Shown here one piece after another: positions 57,153 to 64,000 of a DNA stretch of 64,000 bases. The notes beneath the pieces were generated by a model. That model did not search any database, was not told where the DNA came from, and saw only the letters and a list, made by a program, of their open reading frames with translations. The stretch is from Gordonia amicalis NBRC 100051 = JCM 11271 (GTDB lineage Bacteria; Actinomycetota; Actinomycetes; Mycobacteriales; Mycobacteriaceae). The translations under genes were made by a program, and so were the position numbers. Position 1 is the stretch's first letter; every line of letters starts with the position of its first letter. Where the stretch lies: NCBI RefSeq assembly GCF_000332995.1, contig NZ_BANS01000037.1, positions 1 to 64,000 of the forward strand, written 5' to 3'.

Positions 57153-57928
57153 CCTTGCAGGATCGACGAGACGAGGAGTTGGGTGTAAGCAGCACGGGGG
57201 TCGTCGAGAACGCGGTCGGTGAGCCCTGATTCGACGACGCGGCCATCCTTCATGACCACCGTGCGATGCGACAGCAACCGTGCGACCGCCAGATCGTGCG
57301 TGACGATCACGACGGCCAGCCCGAGATCGGCGACGAGCCGGCGGAGCAGGTCCAGCAACCGGGCCTGCACGGAGACGTCGAGCCCGCTGGTCGGTTCGTC
57401 CATGAACACCAACCGCGGGGCGACGACCAGATTGCGGGCGATCTGCAGACGCTGGCGCATCCCGCCGGAGAAGTCCGCCGGCGCGTCGTCGATGCGGTCC
57501 ACGGGGATCTCCACCCGTTCCAGCCACTGGGCCGCGGTGTGCCGGATCCGGCCGTAGTGGCGGTGTCCGGTGGCCATGAGCGGTTCCCCGATGTTGCCGC
57601 CGGCGCTGACGTGCATGCGCAGGCCGTCGGCGGGGTTCTGATGGACGAAGCCCCATTCGGTGCGCCACAGGTGCCGCACCGCGCTCTCGCTGAGCGCGGC
57701 GAGGTCGACGACCTCGCCGTCGGCCAGACGGTAGTGGATCTCGCCCTCCGACAGCGACAGTCGCTGCGACAGCGTGCCGAGTAACGTCGACTTGCCCGAG
57801 CCCGATTCGCCGACGACGGCCAGGACCTCGCCCGGCCACAGGTCGAAATCGACGTCGCGGCAACCATACCGATGTCCGTAGCGATGCCCGGCCCCGCGGA
57901 CGCTCAACAGGGGTGCGTCGTCGTTCAT
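57149..57928 (-). CDS. phnK: C-P lyase complex ABC-type protein PhnK
   Basis: 259 residues. Walker A VVGESGSGKSTLL, signature DFSGGMRQRLQIARN, Walker B RLVFMDEPTSGLDVSV. PhnK binds the PhnGHIJ core. ATG 57928 overlaps the phnJ stop. Confidence 0.93.
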   Translation of the reverse strand: MNDDAPLLSVRGAGHRYGHRYGCRDVDFDLWPGEVLAVVGESGSGKSTLLGTLSQRLSLSEGEIHYRLADGEVVDLAALSESAVRHLWRTEWGFVHQNPADGLRMHVSAGGNIGEPLMATGHRHYGRIRHTAAQWLERVEIPVDRIDDAPADFSGGMRQRLQIARNLVVAPRLVFMDEPTSGLDVSVQARLLDLLRRLVADLGLAVVIVTHDLAVARLLSHRTVVMKDGRVVESGLTDRVLDDPRAAYTQLLVSSILQG

Positions 57929-58785
57929 GCTCCGACCTCCTCGTCGGTTCGGATGGCGTTGCGTTCACAGTGATCGGTGTCGGAGCACACGAACACGGCG
58001 GTGCCGGAGTCGTCGGTGATCACCTCGTCGAGGTAGACCCCGACGGATCCGCAGATGGCGCACGGCCGGTCGAAACGTTGCGGCTCGAACGGATGGTCCT
58101 CGAAGCCCAGGCTCTCCACCGAGGTGAACGGCGGGACGGCGTAGATCCGCTTCTCGCGGCCGGCGCCGAAGAGCTGCAGCGCCGGGTTCATGTGCATCTT
58201 GGGATTGTCGAAGCTGGGAATCGGCGAGGGCGACATGAGATATCGGCCGTTGACCAGTACCGGGTAGTCGTAGGTGGTGGCGATGTGCCCGAAAGAGGCG
58301 ATGTCCTCGTAGAGCTTGACGTACATCAGCCCGTAGTCCTCGAGCGCATGAAGCCTGCTGGTCTCGGTTTCCCGGGGCTCGAGGAACCGCAGCGGCTCGG
58401 GGATGGGCACCTGGTAGACGAGGATCTGTCCGTCGCGCAACGGGGTCTCGGGGATTCGGTGCCGCGTCTGGATCACCGTGGCGTCCTCGGTGACGGTGGT
58501 GGTGGCGACGCCGGACACCTCGGCGAAGAAGGTCCGGATGGATACCGCATTGGTGGTGTCGTCGGCACCCTGGTCGATGACCTTCAACACGTCGTCGCCG
58601 CCGAGAACCGCCGCGGTCACCTGGACACCGCCGGTGCCCCAGCCACGCGGCATCGGCACCTCTCGCGAGGCGAACGGCACCTGGAACCCCGGCACGGCAA
58701 CCGCTTTCAACAGCGAGCGACGAATCATCCGCTTGGTCTGCTCGTCCAGGTAGCCGATGTTGTAGCCGATGGATGTGACGCTCAT
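57925..58785 (-). CDS. phnJ: alpha-D-ribose 1-methylphosphonate 5-phosphate C-P lyase
   Basis: 286-residue radical-SAM-type enzyme that breaks the carbon-phosphorus bond. The four conserved cysteines are Cys242, Cys245, Cys267 and Cys273 (PCAICG and VCSDTDHC). Gly33 in VPGFQVPFASRE corresponds to the glycyl-radical site of E. coli PhnJ. All catalytic residues are intact. Overlaps phnI and phnK by ATGA-type junctions. Confidence 0.97.
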   Translation of the reverse strand: MSVTSIGYNIGYLDEQTKRMIRRSLLKAVAVPGFQVPFASREVPMPRGWGTGGVQVTAAVLGGDDVLKVIDQGADDTTNAVSIRTFFAEVSGVATTTVTEDATVIQTRHRIPETPLRDGQILVYQVPIPEPLRFLEPRETETSRLHALEDYGLMYVKLYEDIASFGHIATTYDYPVLVNGRYLMSPSPIPSFDNPKMHMNPALQLFGAGREKRIYAVPPFTSVESLGFEDHPFEPQRFDRPCAICGSVGVYLDEVITDDSGTAVFVCSDTDHCERNAIRTDEEVGA

Positions 58786-59903
58786 GATGCCTCCGGGTCG
58801 AGCTCACGGGTGGATGTGTCGGCCGGGTTGTCGGCGACGCGCGCCACCCGACGGCGGAAGTCGTCGTGGAGCTGCCGGACGAGGACGAGCTCGGCCTGGA
58901 AGTCCACGTAGTGCGGGAGTTTCAGATGCTCGACGAAGCCCGTCGCGGCCACGTTGTCGGCGTGACTGATGACGAACTCTTCGTCCTGGGCGGGCGCGAC
59001 GATGCGTTCGGCGAACTCGTCGGTCCGCAGGGCCCGGTCGACCAGCGACATCGACATGGCCTTGCGTTCACCTCGACCGAACGCCAGTCCATAACCGCGG
59101 GTGAACTGGGCGGGGGAGTCGGCACTTCCGGTGAACTGGTTGATCATCTGGCATTCGGTGATCTCGACACGACCCAGCGGAACCGCGAAACCCAGTTCGG
59201 GCGCGACGAATTCGACCTCGACCTCGCCGACGCGGATCTCGCCGGCGAATGGGTGCGTCCGGCCGTACCCGCGCTGAGTGGAATAGCCCAGCGACAGCAG
59301 GAACCCTTCGTCGCCGCGTGCGAGGGCCTGCAGACGGCCGGCCCGGGACATCGGGAACGTGGTCGGATCGCGGGTGATGTCCACGGGTTCGGGGTCGTGC
59401 GGGTCCGGATCGGCGTCCTCGATGAGGTCGCCCCCGGCGAGGAGGTCGGTGACCCGGGGCATGTGGACGTCCTCGGTGAGCGCCGCGGCCTCCGGACCGT
59501 CGGTGTCGCGATCGGTGAACAACCGATGCGTGTAGTCGAAGGTCGCGCCGAGCTGCTGCCCGCCGGGCAGGTCCTTGAACGTGGCCGACACCCGACGCTG
59601 TGGCGGTAGGGACGCGGTGTCGACGGGTTCGGAATAGCCGAACCGGGGGAGAGTGGTCCGGTAGGACCGGACCAGGGTGATGGCCTCGAGTACGTCGCCC
59701 TGGGCCTGCACGATGGCGCGGCCGGCGAGTTCGGGGTCGTAGAGCGACCCCTCGCTCATCACCCGGGAGACCAGGACGCCGAGTTGATCGGCGATCTGGG
59801 CGGGCTCGAGCGCGGGCCGGCCGGAATCGCCGCGTCCTTGCTTGGCCAGCAGGGCATGGGCGTTGGCGATGGCGCGTTCACCGCCTTTCACCGCTACATA
59901 CAT
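58782..59903 (-). CDS. phnI: C-P lyase core subunit PhnI
   Basis: 373 residues. MYVAVKGGERAIANAHALLA, LSLGYSTQRGYGRTHPFAGE and VEHLKLPHYVDFQAELVLVR match the family. It is the nucleosidase that with PhnG, H and L transfers the phosphonate to ribose triphosphate. The start ATG 59903 overlaps the phnH stop. Confidence 0.96.
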   Translation of the reverse strand: MYVAVKGGERAIANAHALLAKQGRGDSGRPALEPAQIADQLGVLVSRVMSEGSLYDPELAGRAIVQAQGDVLEAITLVRSYRTTLPRFGYSEPVDTASLPPQRRVSATFKDLPGGQQLGATFDYTHRLFTDRDTDGPEAAALTEDVHMPRVTDLLAGGDLIEDADPDPHDPEPVDITRDPTTFPMSRAGRLQALARGDEGFLLSLGYSTQRGYGRTHPFAGEIRVGEVEVEFVAPELGFAVPLGRVEITECQMINQFTGSADSPAQFTRGYGLAFGRGERKAMSMSLVDRALRTDEFAERIVAPAQDEEFVISHADNVAATGFVEHLKLPHYVDFQAELVLVRQLHDDFRRRVARVADNPADTSTRELDPEAS

Positions 59904-60535
59904 CAGACCTCCTGGGGGTCGAGTCGAGTCGTGCGAGGCAGCCCCGCCACGGTGTTCCCGGTGACGAACACGAGGTCGACGCCGCGGGGGAAGAGGGTTG
60001 TGTTGCGTTGCCACTGCGCGGCGAAATCGTCGAACGCAGTCGGCACCTCGACGGCCTGGGTGGTCTCGATGCCCGGCCCGCGTCCGGCGAATCGGGTCGT
60101 CGGTGCGTCGGCGGGGACGGCGAGCAGGACTGTCGCCGACTGATGTGGCGCCTCGTCGGTACCGGCGTCGAGGGCGTCGAGGCGCGGAATCGACGCGGGA
60201 TCGGTGGCGAGGATGAACTGGGCCTCGGTGGGTTCGTCGATCAGCCGGACACCGGTGTGGAAGGTCAGCCAGGTGCGGATCGTCGGTGCCGAGGACAGTT
60301 CCGGTGCGAGCCAGACGGTGCAGTCGTCGTCGAGGAGGGTCAGGGCGAGCGCCCCCAGTGCGGGACCGAGGGGCAGCGGGGCCGCGGGTGCGCCGGCGAT
60401 GGGGAATCGCCGGCCCGGATGTGCCAGGGCGTCGAGTACGGCCCGGAACGCCGCCTGGGCTTCCCTGGTCGGATCGTCGAAACCGGCTGCGGGAACGAGA
60501 GTGTCCTCGGAGACGGTCGGCGGTGTGGGGGTCAT
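59903..60535 (-). CDS. phnH: C-P lyase core subunit PhnH
   Basis: 210 residues. DDPTREAQAAFRAVLDALAH then PGRRFP, and FPRGVDLVFVTGNTVAGLPR at the end are family segments. Structural member of the PhnGHIJ complex. ATG 60535 overlaps the phnG stop. Confidence 0.95.
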   Translation of the reverse strand: MTPTPPTVSEDTLVPAAGFDDPTREAQAAFRAVLDALAHPGRRFPIAGAPAAPLPLGPALGALALTLLDDDCTVWLAPELSSAPTIRTWLTFHTGVRLIDEPTEAQFILATDPASIPRLDALDAGTDEAPHQSATVLLAVPADAPTTRFAGRGPGIETTQAVEVPTAFDDFAAQWQRNTTLFPRGVDLVFVTGNTVAGLPRTTRLDPQEV

Positions 60536-61023
60536 TCGTGCTCCCTGGAGATGTTGAAGAAGTCCACGAGTGTGCTGCGGGCTTCGGCGCGGCGGGTGGT
60601 GTCGCGTTCTTCGGCTGCCTTCCGCATCGGTTCGATGACCTCGGCGAGAACCCGTGGACGCTGGGTGTCGTCGCAGAGGAGAGCGTCGAAACATGCGGCG
60701 GCACGGGCATGGTCGAGATCGGTGCCCAGGATGTAGGCCGCGCCCACGGCGTCGGCGGTCAGCGGTCCCCCGCTGAGGCGGACCGTTGCTCGGGTCACCG
60801 TGGCCTCACCGAGGTTGAAACGGTTGCCGACCGAGTCGATCCGGGCGCGGAGCATCACCAGGCCGGCCTCGGGGCCGCGGATCTGCTGCACGGTGGGTTT
60901 GGGTTCCCACTGTTGCCACGCGGTGTCCACCTCGGCTGGGGGTGCCGATGCCAGAGTGCGCATCCAGTTCTGTCGCGGGGTGAGCGCGGGGTCCGCGTCG
61001 GTGCGAGGTGTCGTCGCAGTCAT
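60532..61023 (-). CDS. phnG: C-P lyase core subunit PhnG
   Basis: 163 residues. PTVQQIRGPEAGLVMLRARI, GNRFNLGEATVTRATVRL and AYILGTDLDHARAAACFDAL are typical. First gene of the C-P lyase run, with a GGAGGA site before ATG 61023 and a strong inverted repeat 58 bp upstream. Confidence 0.95.
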   Translation of the reverse strand: MTATTPRTDADPALTPRQNWMRTLASAPPAEVDTAWQQWEPKPTVQQIRGPEAGLVMLRARIDSVGNRFNLGEATVTRATVRLSGGPLTADAVGAAYILGTDLDHARAAACFDALLCDDTQRPRVLAEVIEPMRKAAEERDTTRRAEARSTLVDFFNISREHE

Positions 61024-61080
61024 CGGTCCTCCGGTGTGTTGATTCGGTGAGAGTCGGTGGGGGTGGAGCGGTTCTGCAGT

Positions 61081-61104
61081 AGTTGTCTAGATCAGTAGAC
61101 AACT
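61081..61104. promoter_or_regulatory. inverted repeat between phnG and phnF, candidate PhnF operator
   Basis: AGTTGTCTA (61081-61089), spacer GATCAG, TAGACAACT (61096-61104): perfect 9-bp arms. Placed between divergent phnF and phnG, it is an obvious site for the GntR-family PhnF. Confidence 0.75.
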
Positions 61105-61223
61105 TGATGGTGGTCGGTGTCGGCCACCAACTCGGTGACGTGGGATGGCGGTGTGGCCGCCGTGCGGTGAACACTTGGTGAACGGCTTCGAGCCCCTGCG
61201 CAGGCGGTACATTCGGGATCATC

Positions 61224-61958
61224 ATGGTCATGCACAGCAGGTCTCCCAGTGGCTACTCGACGTGGCGCCTCATCGCCGACGAGCTTCGGGGCGAGATCGT
61301 CGACGGCGGACTTTCGCCCGGCACTCGGTTGCCATCGGAGTCGCAGCTCGCGAGTCGTTTCGGCGTCAATCGCAACACCGTGCGGCAGGCGGTGGCCGCG
61401 CTCGCGTCAGACCGCCTGGTCGTCGCGCGGCGCGGTAGCGGAACCTTCGTCGCCGAACACGAGGTACTGGTCCACCGGATCGGCCTGAGAACGCGTCTCA
61501 GCGACAGTCTCGGTGGCCGGGCCAAGGGTGCGACTGTGCGCCTGCTCGACTCCGAGACCGTGCTCGCGCCGGCATCCGTCGCGACGCGACTGGGTCTCGA
61601 CGACCGCCCGGCGCTGCGCCTGGAGATCGTCCGTGCCGTCGACGGTCTCCCGATCTCGTTGAGCACCAATTGGTTCGACGCCGAACGCGTACCCGGCCTC
61701 GCCGGGCGTTTCGAGGCCGAAGGGTCCGTGACCGGGGCTCTGCGCGCCGAGGGGATCGACGACTACGTGCGCGGTGCGACGACGATCGCGGCCCGCCATG
61801 CGACGACGAGCGAGGTCGCCGATCTGCAATTGCTCGAGGGTGCAGTGGTTTTGGCGGTCGAAGGACTCGACCAGCTGCCGGACGGCACACCGCTGCAACT
61901 GGCGGTCACCCGTTTCCCGGCGGACCGGGTCGAACTCGACGTCGACCCCGGGCGGTGA
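61224..61958 (+). CDS. phnF: GntR/HutC-family regulator PhnF
   Basis: 244 residues: N-terminal winged helix (RLIADELRGEIVDGGLSPGT then RLPSESQLASRFGVNRNTVR) and C-terminal UTRA ligand domain. It represses phosphonate genes in relatives and binds short inverted repeats. ATG 61224, with ATG 61230 as an alternative. It lies between the two divergent halves of the phn genes. Confidence 0.9.
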   Translation: MVMHSRSPSGYSTWRLIADELRGEIVDGGLSPGTRLPSESQLASRFGVNRNTVRQAVAALASDRLVVARRGSGTFVAEHEVLVHRIGLRTRLSDSLGGRAKGATVRLLDSETVLAPASVATRLGLDDRPALRLEIVRAVDGLPISLSTNWFDAERVPGLAGRFEAEGSVTGALRAEGIDDYVRGATTIAARHATTSEVADLQLLEGAVVLAVEGLDQLPDGTPLQLAVTRFPADRVELDVDPGR

Positions 61959-62011
61959 GGCGCCGCCCGGGGTTCGGCCCGCCGGGCACTGCCCGACCCT
62001 GATCTGACCGG

Positions 62012-63733
62012 TCAGCGGAACACCCGCCGTAGCCAGGCGGCGAGGCCCTCCACGATGAGAACGGTGACGACCATCATCATCACCAGCGTCGTGACCTGAC
62101 CATGCGTCGACGACAAGGTCGAGGCGTTCATCAGGTAGAAGCCGATGCCGCTGCCACCGACGATGCCGAGGATGGTTGCTGCCCGGATGTTCGAGTCCAC
62201 CAGGTACAGGGTGTTGCCGATCAGCGAGGGCAGGGCCTGCGGCCAGGTGGCCGCGAGGTAGCGCTGGCCGCGTGCCGCGCCGGTTGCGGTCAGGGCGCGT
62301 TCGGGGCCGGGGGAGACCTCCTCGCAGGAGTCGGCGATCAGCTTGCCGAGAAGTCCGATGCCGCCGACGGCGAGTGCCACCACACCGGCCTGATTGCCGA
62401 GCCCGGTGATCATGATCAGGAAGATCGCGAGCACGAGTTCGGGTATCCCGCGGAACACCACCAGCAGCACTCGGAATGTCCCGCGCACAGCCGGATTGGG
62501 GGCGATGTTGCGGGCCGCGAGGGACCCGACGGCAAGCGAGACGACGAGCGACAGCAATGCCGCGGCGAACGCGACCTGCACGGTCACCAGCAGTGCATCG
62601 GCGAACTCGCCGAAGGTGTACGAACCGGTGCTGGGCGGCCAGAAACTCGCGATCGACGGCCACATGTGGGACCAGTTGACGTCGGCGAAGTCGATGTCGG
62701 CCATCCAGTAGCTGGAGATCACGAGCATGATCGCGCCGACGGTCCAGGCGCAGTTGCGGATTCGTCGTCGTGTCCACGGCTGACGCGTCATGGAGTCGAC
62801 GGTCATCGCGATGGTGGAGGGGGCGTCGGTGGAGGTGCGACGCGGCCGGCCGCGGGTGACGAGTCGTACGGCGCGGTCACCGAGCCGGCGACCGCGAGGT
62901 TCCACGCCGAGGAGGTTGCGCCGGATGGTCGAGGAGATGATCTCGCACACGACGCACAACACGAAGATGACCGCGGCGATCCCGAGTCCGCGTCCGTAGC
63001 CCTGCGGAAACTGCTCGAACGCGATCTTCATCGCATAGCCGAGTCCGCCGACGCCCGCGTAGCCGAGGATCGCCGAACCTCGCAGGTTGATGTCGAAGCG
63101 GTGCAGGGTTGTCGCGATCCACGACGGCAGCACCTGAGGAAAGACACCCGACCAGAACTCCTGTGCACGACTGCCTCCCGTCGCTCGGATCGCCAGCCGG
63201 GGGCCGTCGTCGATCTGTTCGATCGCATCGGCGAACATCTTGGAGATCATGCCGATCGAGTGGATGCCGATCGCCAGCACGCCGGGCAGCGGACTCCCCA
63301 GTACGAAAGCAAGCGAAAATGCCAACGCGAGAACGACATCGGGCACCGAGCGGGTGAGCACCCCGATGGTCCGGCCCATCCAGCGCAATGTGGTGGACGG
63401 GGTGGTGTTCGATGCCGACACCCAGGCCACCGGAACGGAGATGATCGCGGCGATCACCGTCCCGAGGATCACGATCCCCAAGGTCAGCCCGATGAGATAT
63501 GCGAGCTCACCCCAGGCTGGCAGGCTGATCGGGTCCATCAGCGAGAACACCTTGCGGGCGTTGTCGATGCTCGACACGATGTTGGCCCAGGAGAAGTCGA
63601 GAGTGCTCAGCGAATAGACACCGAACGCCAGCATCCCGAGGATCACGACCGTGCCGACGGTGCGCCCGGTCCGCCGTGGCGGCCGGGGCGCCGACTGCTC
63701 CGGTTCTGGTGGAGCGGTCTCGAGGACGGTCAC
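62012..63733 (-). CDS. phnE: phosphonate ABC transporter, two permease units fused
   Basis: 573 residues, about twice a normal PhnE (about 260-290). Two binding-protein-dependent permease domains follow one another. The first has the EAA-type loop AIEQIDDGPRLAIRATGGSR, the second SCEEVSPGPERALTATGAAR; a cytoplasmic linker of about 60 residues (RRGRRLGDRAV-like) separates them. Usually two PhnE genes or a homodimer form the pore. GTG 63733 overlaps the phnC stop (GTGA). Confidence 0.92.
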   Translation of the reverse strand: MTVLETAPPEPEQSAPRPPRRTGRTVGTVVILGMLAFGVYSLSTLDFSWANIVSSIDNARKVFSLMDPISLPAWGELAYLIGLTLGIVILGTVIAAIISVPVAWVSASNTTPSTTLRWMGRTIGVLTRSVPDVVLALAFSLAFVLGSPLPGVLAIGIHSIGMISKMFADAIEQIDDGPRLAIRATGGSRAQEFWSGVFPQVLPSWIATTLHRFDINLRGSAILGYAGVGGLGYAMKIAFEQFPQGYGRGLGIAAVIFVLCVVCEIISSTIRRNLLGVEPRGRRLGDRAVRLVTRGRPRRTSTDAPSTIAMTVDSMTRQPWTRRRIRNCAWTVGAIMLVISSYWMADIDFADVNWSHMWPSIASFWPPSTGSYTFGEFADALLVTVQVAFAAALLSLVVSLAVGSLAARNIAPNPAVRGTFRVLLVVFRGIPELVLAIFLIMITGLGNQAGVVALAVGGIGLLGKLIADSCEEVSPGPERALTATGAARGQRYLAATWPQALPSLIGNTLYLVDSNIRAATILGIVGGSGIGFYLMNASTLSSTHGQVTTLVMMMVVTVLIVEGLAAWLRRVFR

Positions 63734-64000
63734 CACGTGCCGCTCCGGATGCGGAGGTCGTTCTCACCGGTTTCTGCGCCGACCTGGCGATAGATCGTCA
63801 TGGCCCGCTCGCGGCTCAACTCGGCCGTCGGCGTGTCCAGGACGACCTCTCCCGCGCGCAGTCCGACCACCCGGTCGGACCACTCGAGAGCGAGTTCGAC
63901 CTGATGGAGACTGCAGACGACCGTCAGTCCGCGGTCTGCGGCGATCTCCCGGATGAGAGCCATGACCTGTGCGCTGGAGTCGGGATCCAGGCTGGCCACG
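63730..64000 (-). CDS. phnC: phosphonate ABC transporter ATPase, C-terminal part (runs off window end)
   Basis: About the last 89 codons of PhnC. The end of Walker B (VASLDPDS) and the H-loop (VVCSLHQVELAL) are visible; the Walker A and signature lie beyond the window. Overlaps phnE. phnD, the binding protein, is presumably upstream outside the window. Confidence 0.9.
   Translation of the reverse strand, partial: VASLDPDSSAQVMALIREIAADRGLTVVCSLHQVELALEWSDRVVGLRAGEVVLDTPTAELSRERAMTIYRQVGAETGENDLRIRSGTW

Noticed and set aside
62102..63793. 563-codon open frame antisense to phnE
   Set aside because: Low-complexity charged sequence opposite membrane helices; the minus-strand gene is clearly real.

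Overview
The window is uniformly GC-rich, densely packed, and full of GTGA/ATGA stop-start overlaps. Its gene order matches Mycobacteriales: hisDCBH-priA-impA-hisFI, trpE, a Trp-associated membrane gene, trpCBA, lgt, pyk and tesB run in the same order as the Mycobacterium tuberculosis Rv1599-Rv1618 block. An alkB-rubA1-rubA2-rubB-TetR cluster, a Rv1819c-type BacA transporter and PriA instead of HisA plus TrpF fit the same group. A hydrocarbon-degrading genus such as Gordonia is the best guess, but the genus is an inference.

Layout. 1-1.1 kb: the start of a 13E12-type (DUF222) gene with a LexA/SOS box, a truncated gene remnant and a hemerythrin-like protein. 1.4-14.2 kb: histidine and tryptophan biosynthesis, joined by a 59-residue tautomerase gene. 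14.3-25.5 kb: lgt with a long acidic tail, gltBD, pyk, tesB and a small membrane protein. 25.7-30.5 kb: BacA-type transporter, acyl-CoA ligase and two small proteins. 30.5-32.7 kb (minus): eutBC, the B12-dependent ethanolamine ammonia-lyase. 32.9-38.2 kb (plus): a cyclohexanecarboxylate (alicyclic acid) degradation cluster, badI-badH-aliA-aliB-TetR. 38.2-40.5 kb: a TetR/hydrolase pair with a triple operator, dodecin and a YchJ-like protein. 40.5-45.4 kb (minus): an unusual four-gene run of FAD oxidoreductase, two ABM-domain membrane proteins and guanine deaminase. 45.6-48.5 kb: DUF2461, CHAP amidase and phospholipase D-like genes. 48.5-51.9 kb (minus): the alkane hydroxylase system. 52.1-53.7 kb: a secreted hypothetical and a methyltransferase. 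53.8-64 kb: a complete C-P lyase core (phnGHIJKL, 2H-phosphoesterase, phnM, phnN), divergent phnF, a fused double-permease phnE and the end of phnC.

How the genes work together. HisDCBHAFI plus PriA make histidine, and PriA supplies the TrpF step missing from trpECBA. trpD, trpG, hisG and hisE are not in the window. AlkB with its rubredoxins and reductase would hydroxylate alkanes or alkyl side chains. AliA/AliB/BadH/BadI would carry a cyclohexane ring acid to pimeloyl-CoA, although the BadK hydratase is not here. The phn genes import phosphonates and break them down to phosphate.

No tRNA, rRNA, CRISPR array, transposase or riboswitch was recognised. The points that most deserve a second look are the two-ABM membrane proteins around guanine deaminase, the alicyclic-acid cluster and its candidate operator, the phased TCTAGA operator, the fused PhnE, and a recurrent leaderless-promoter arrangement.
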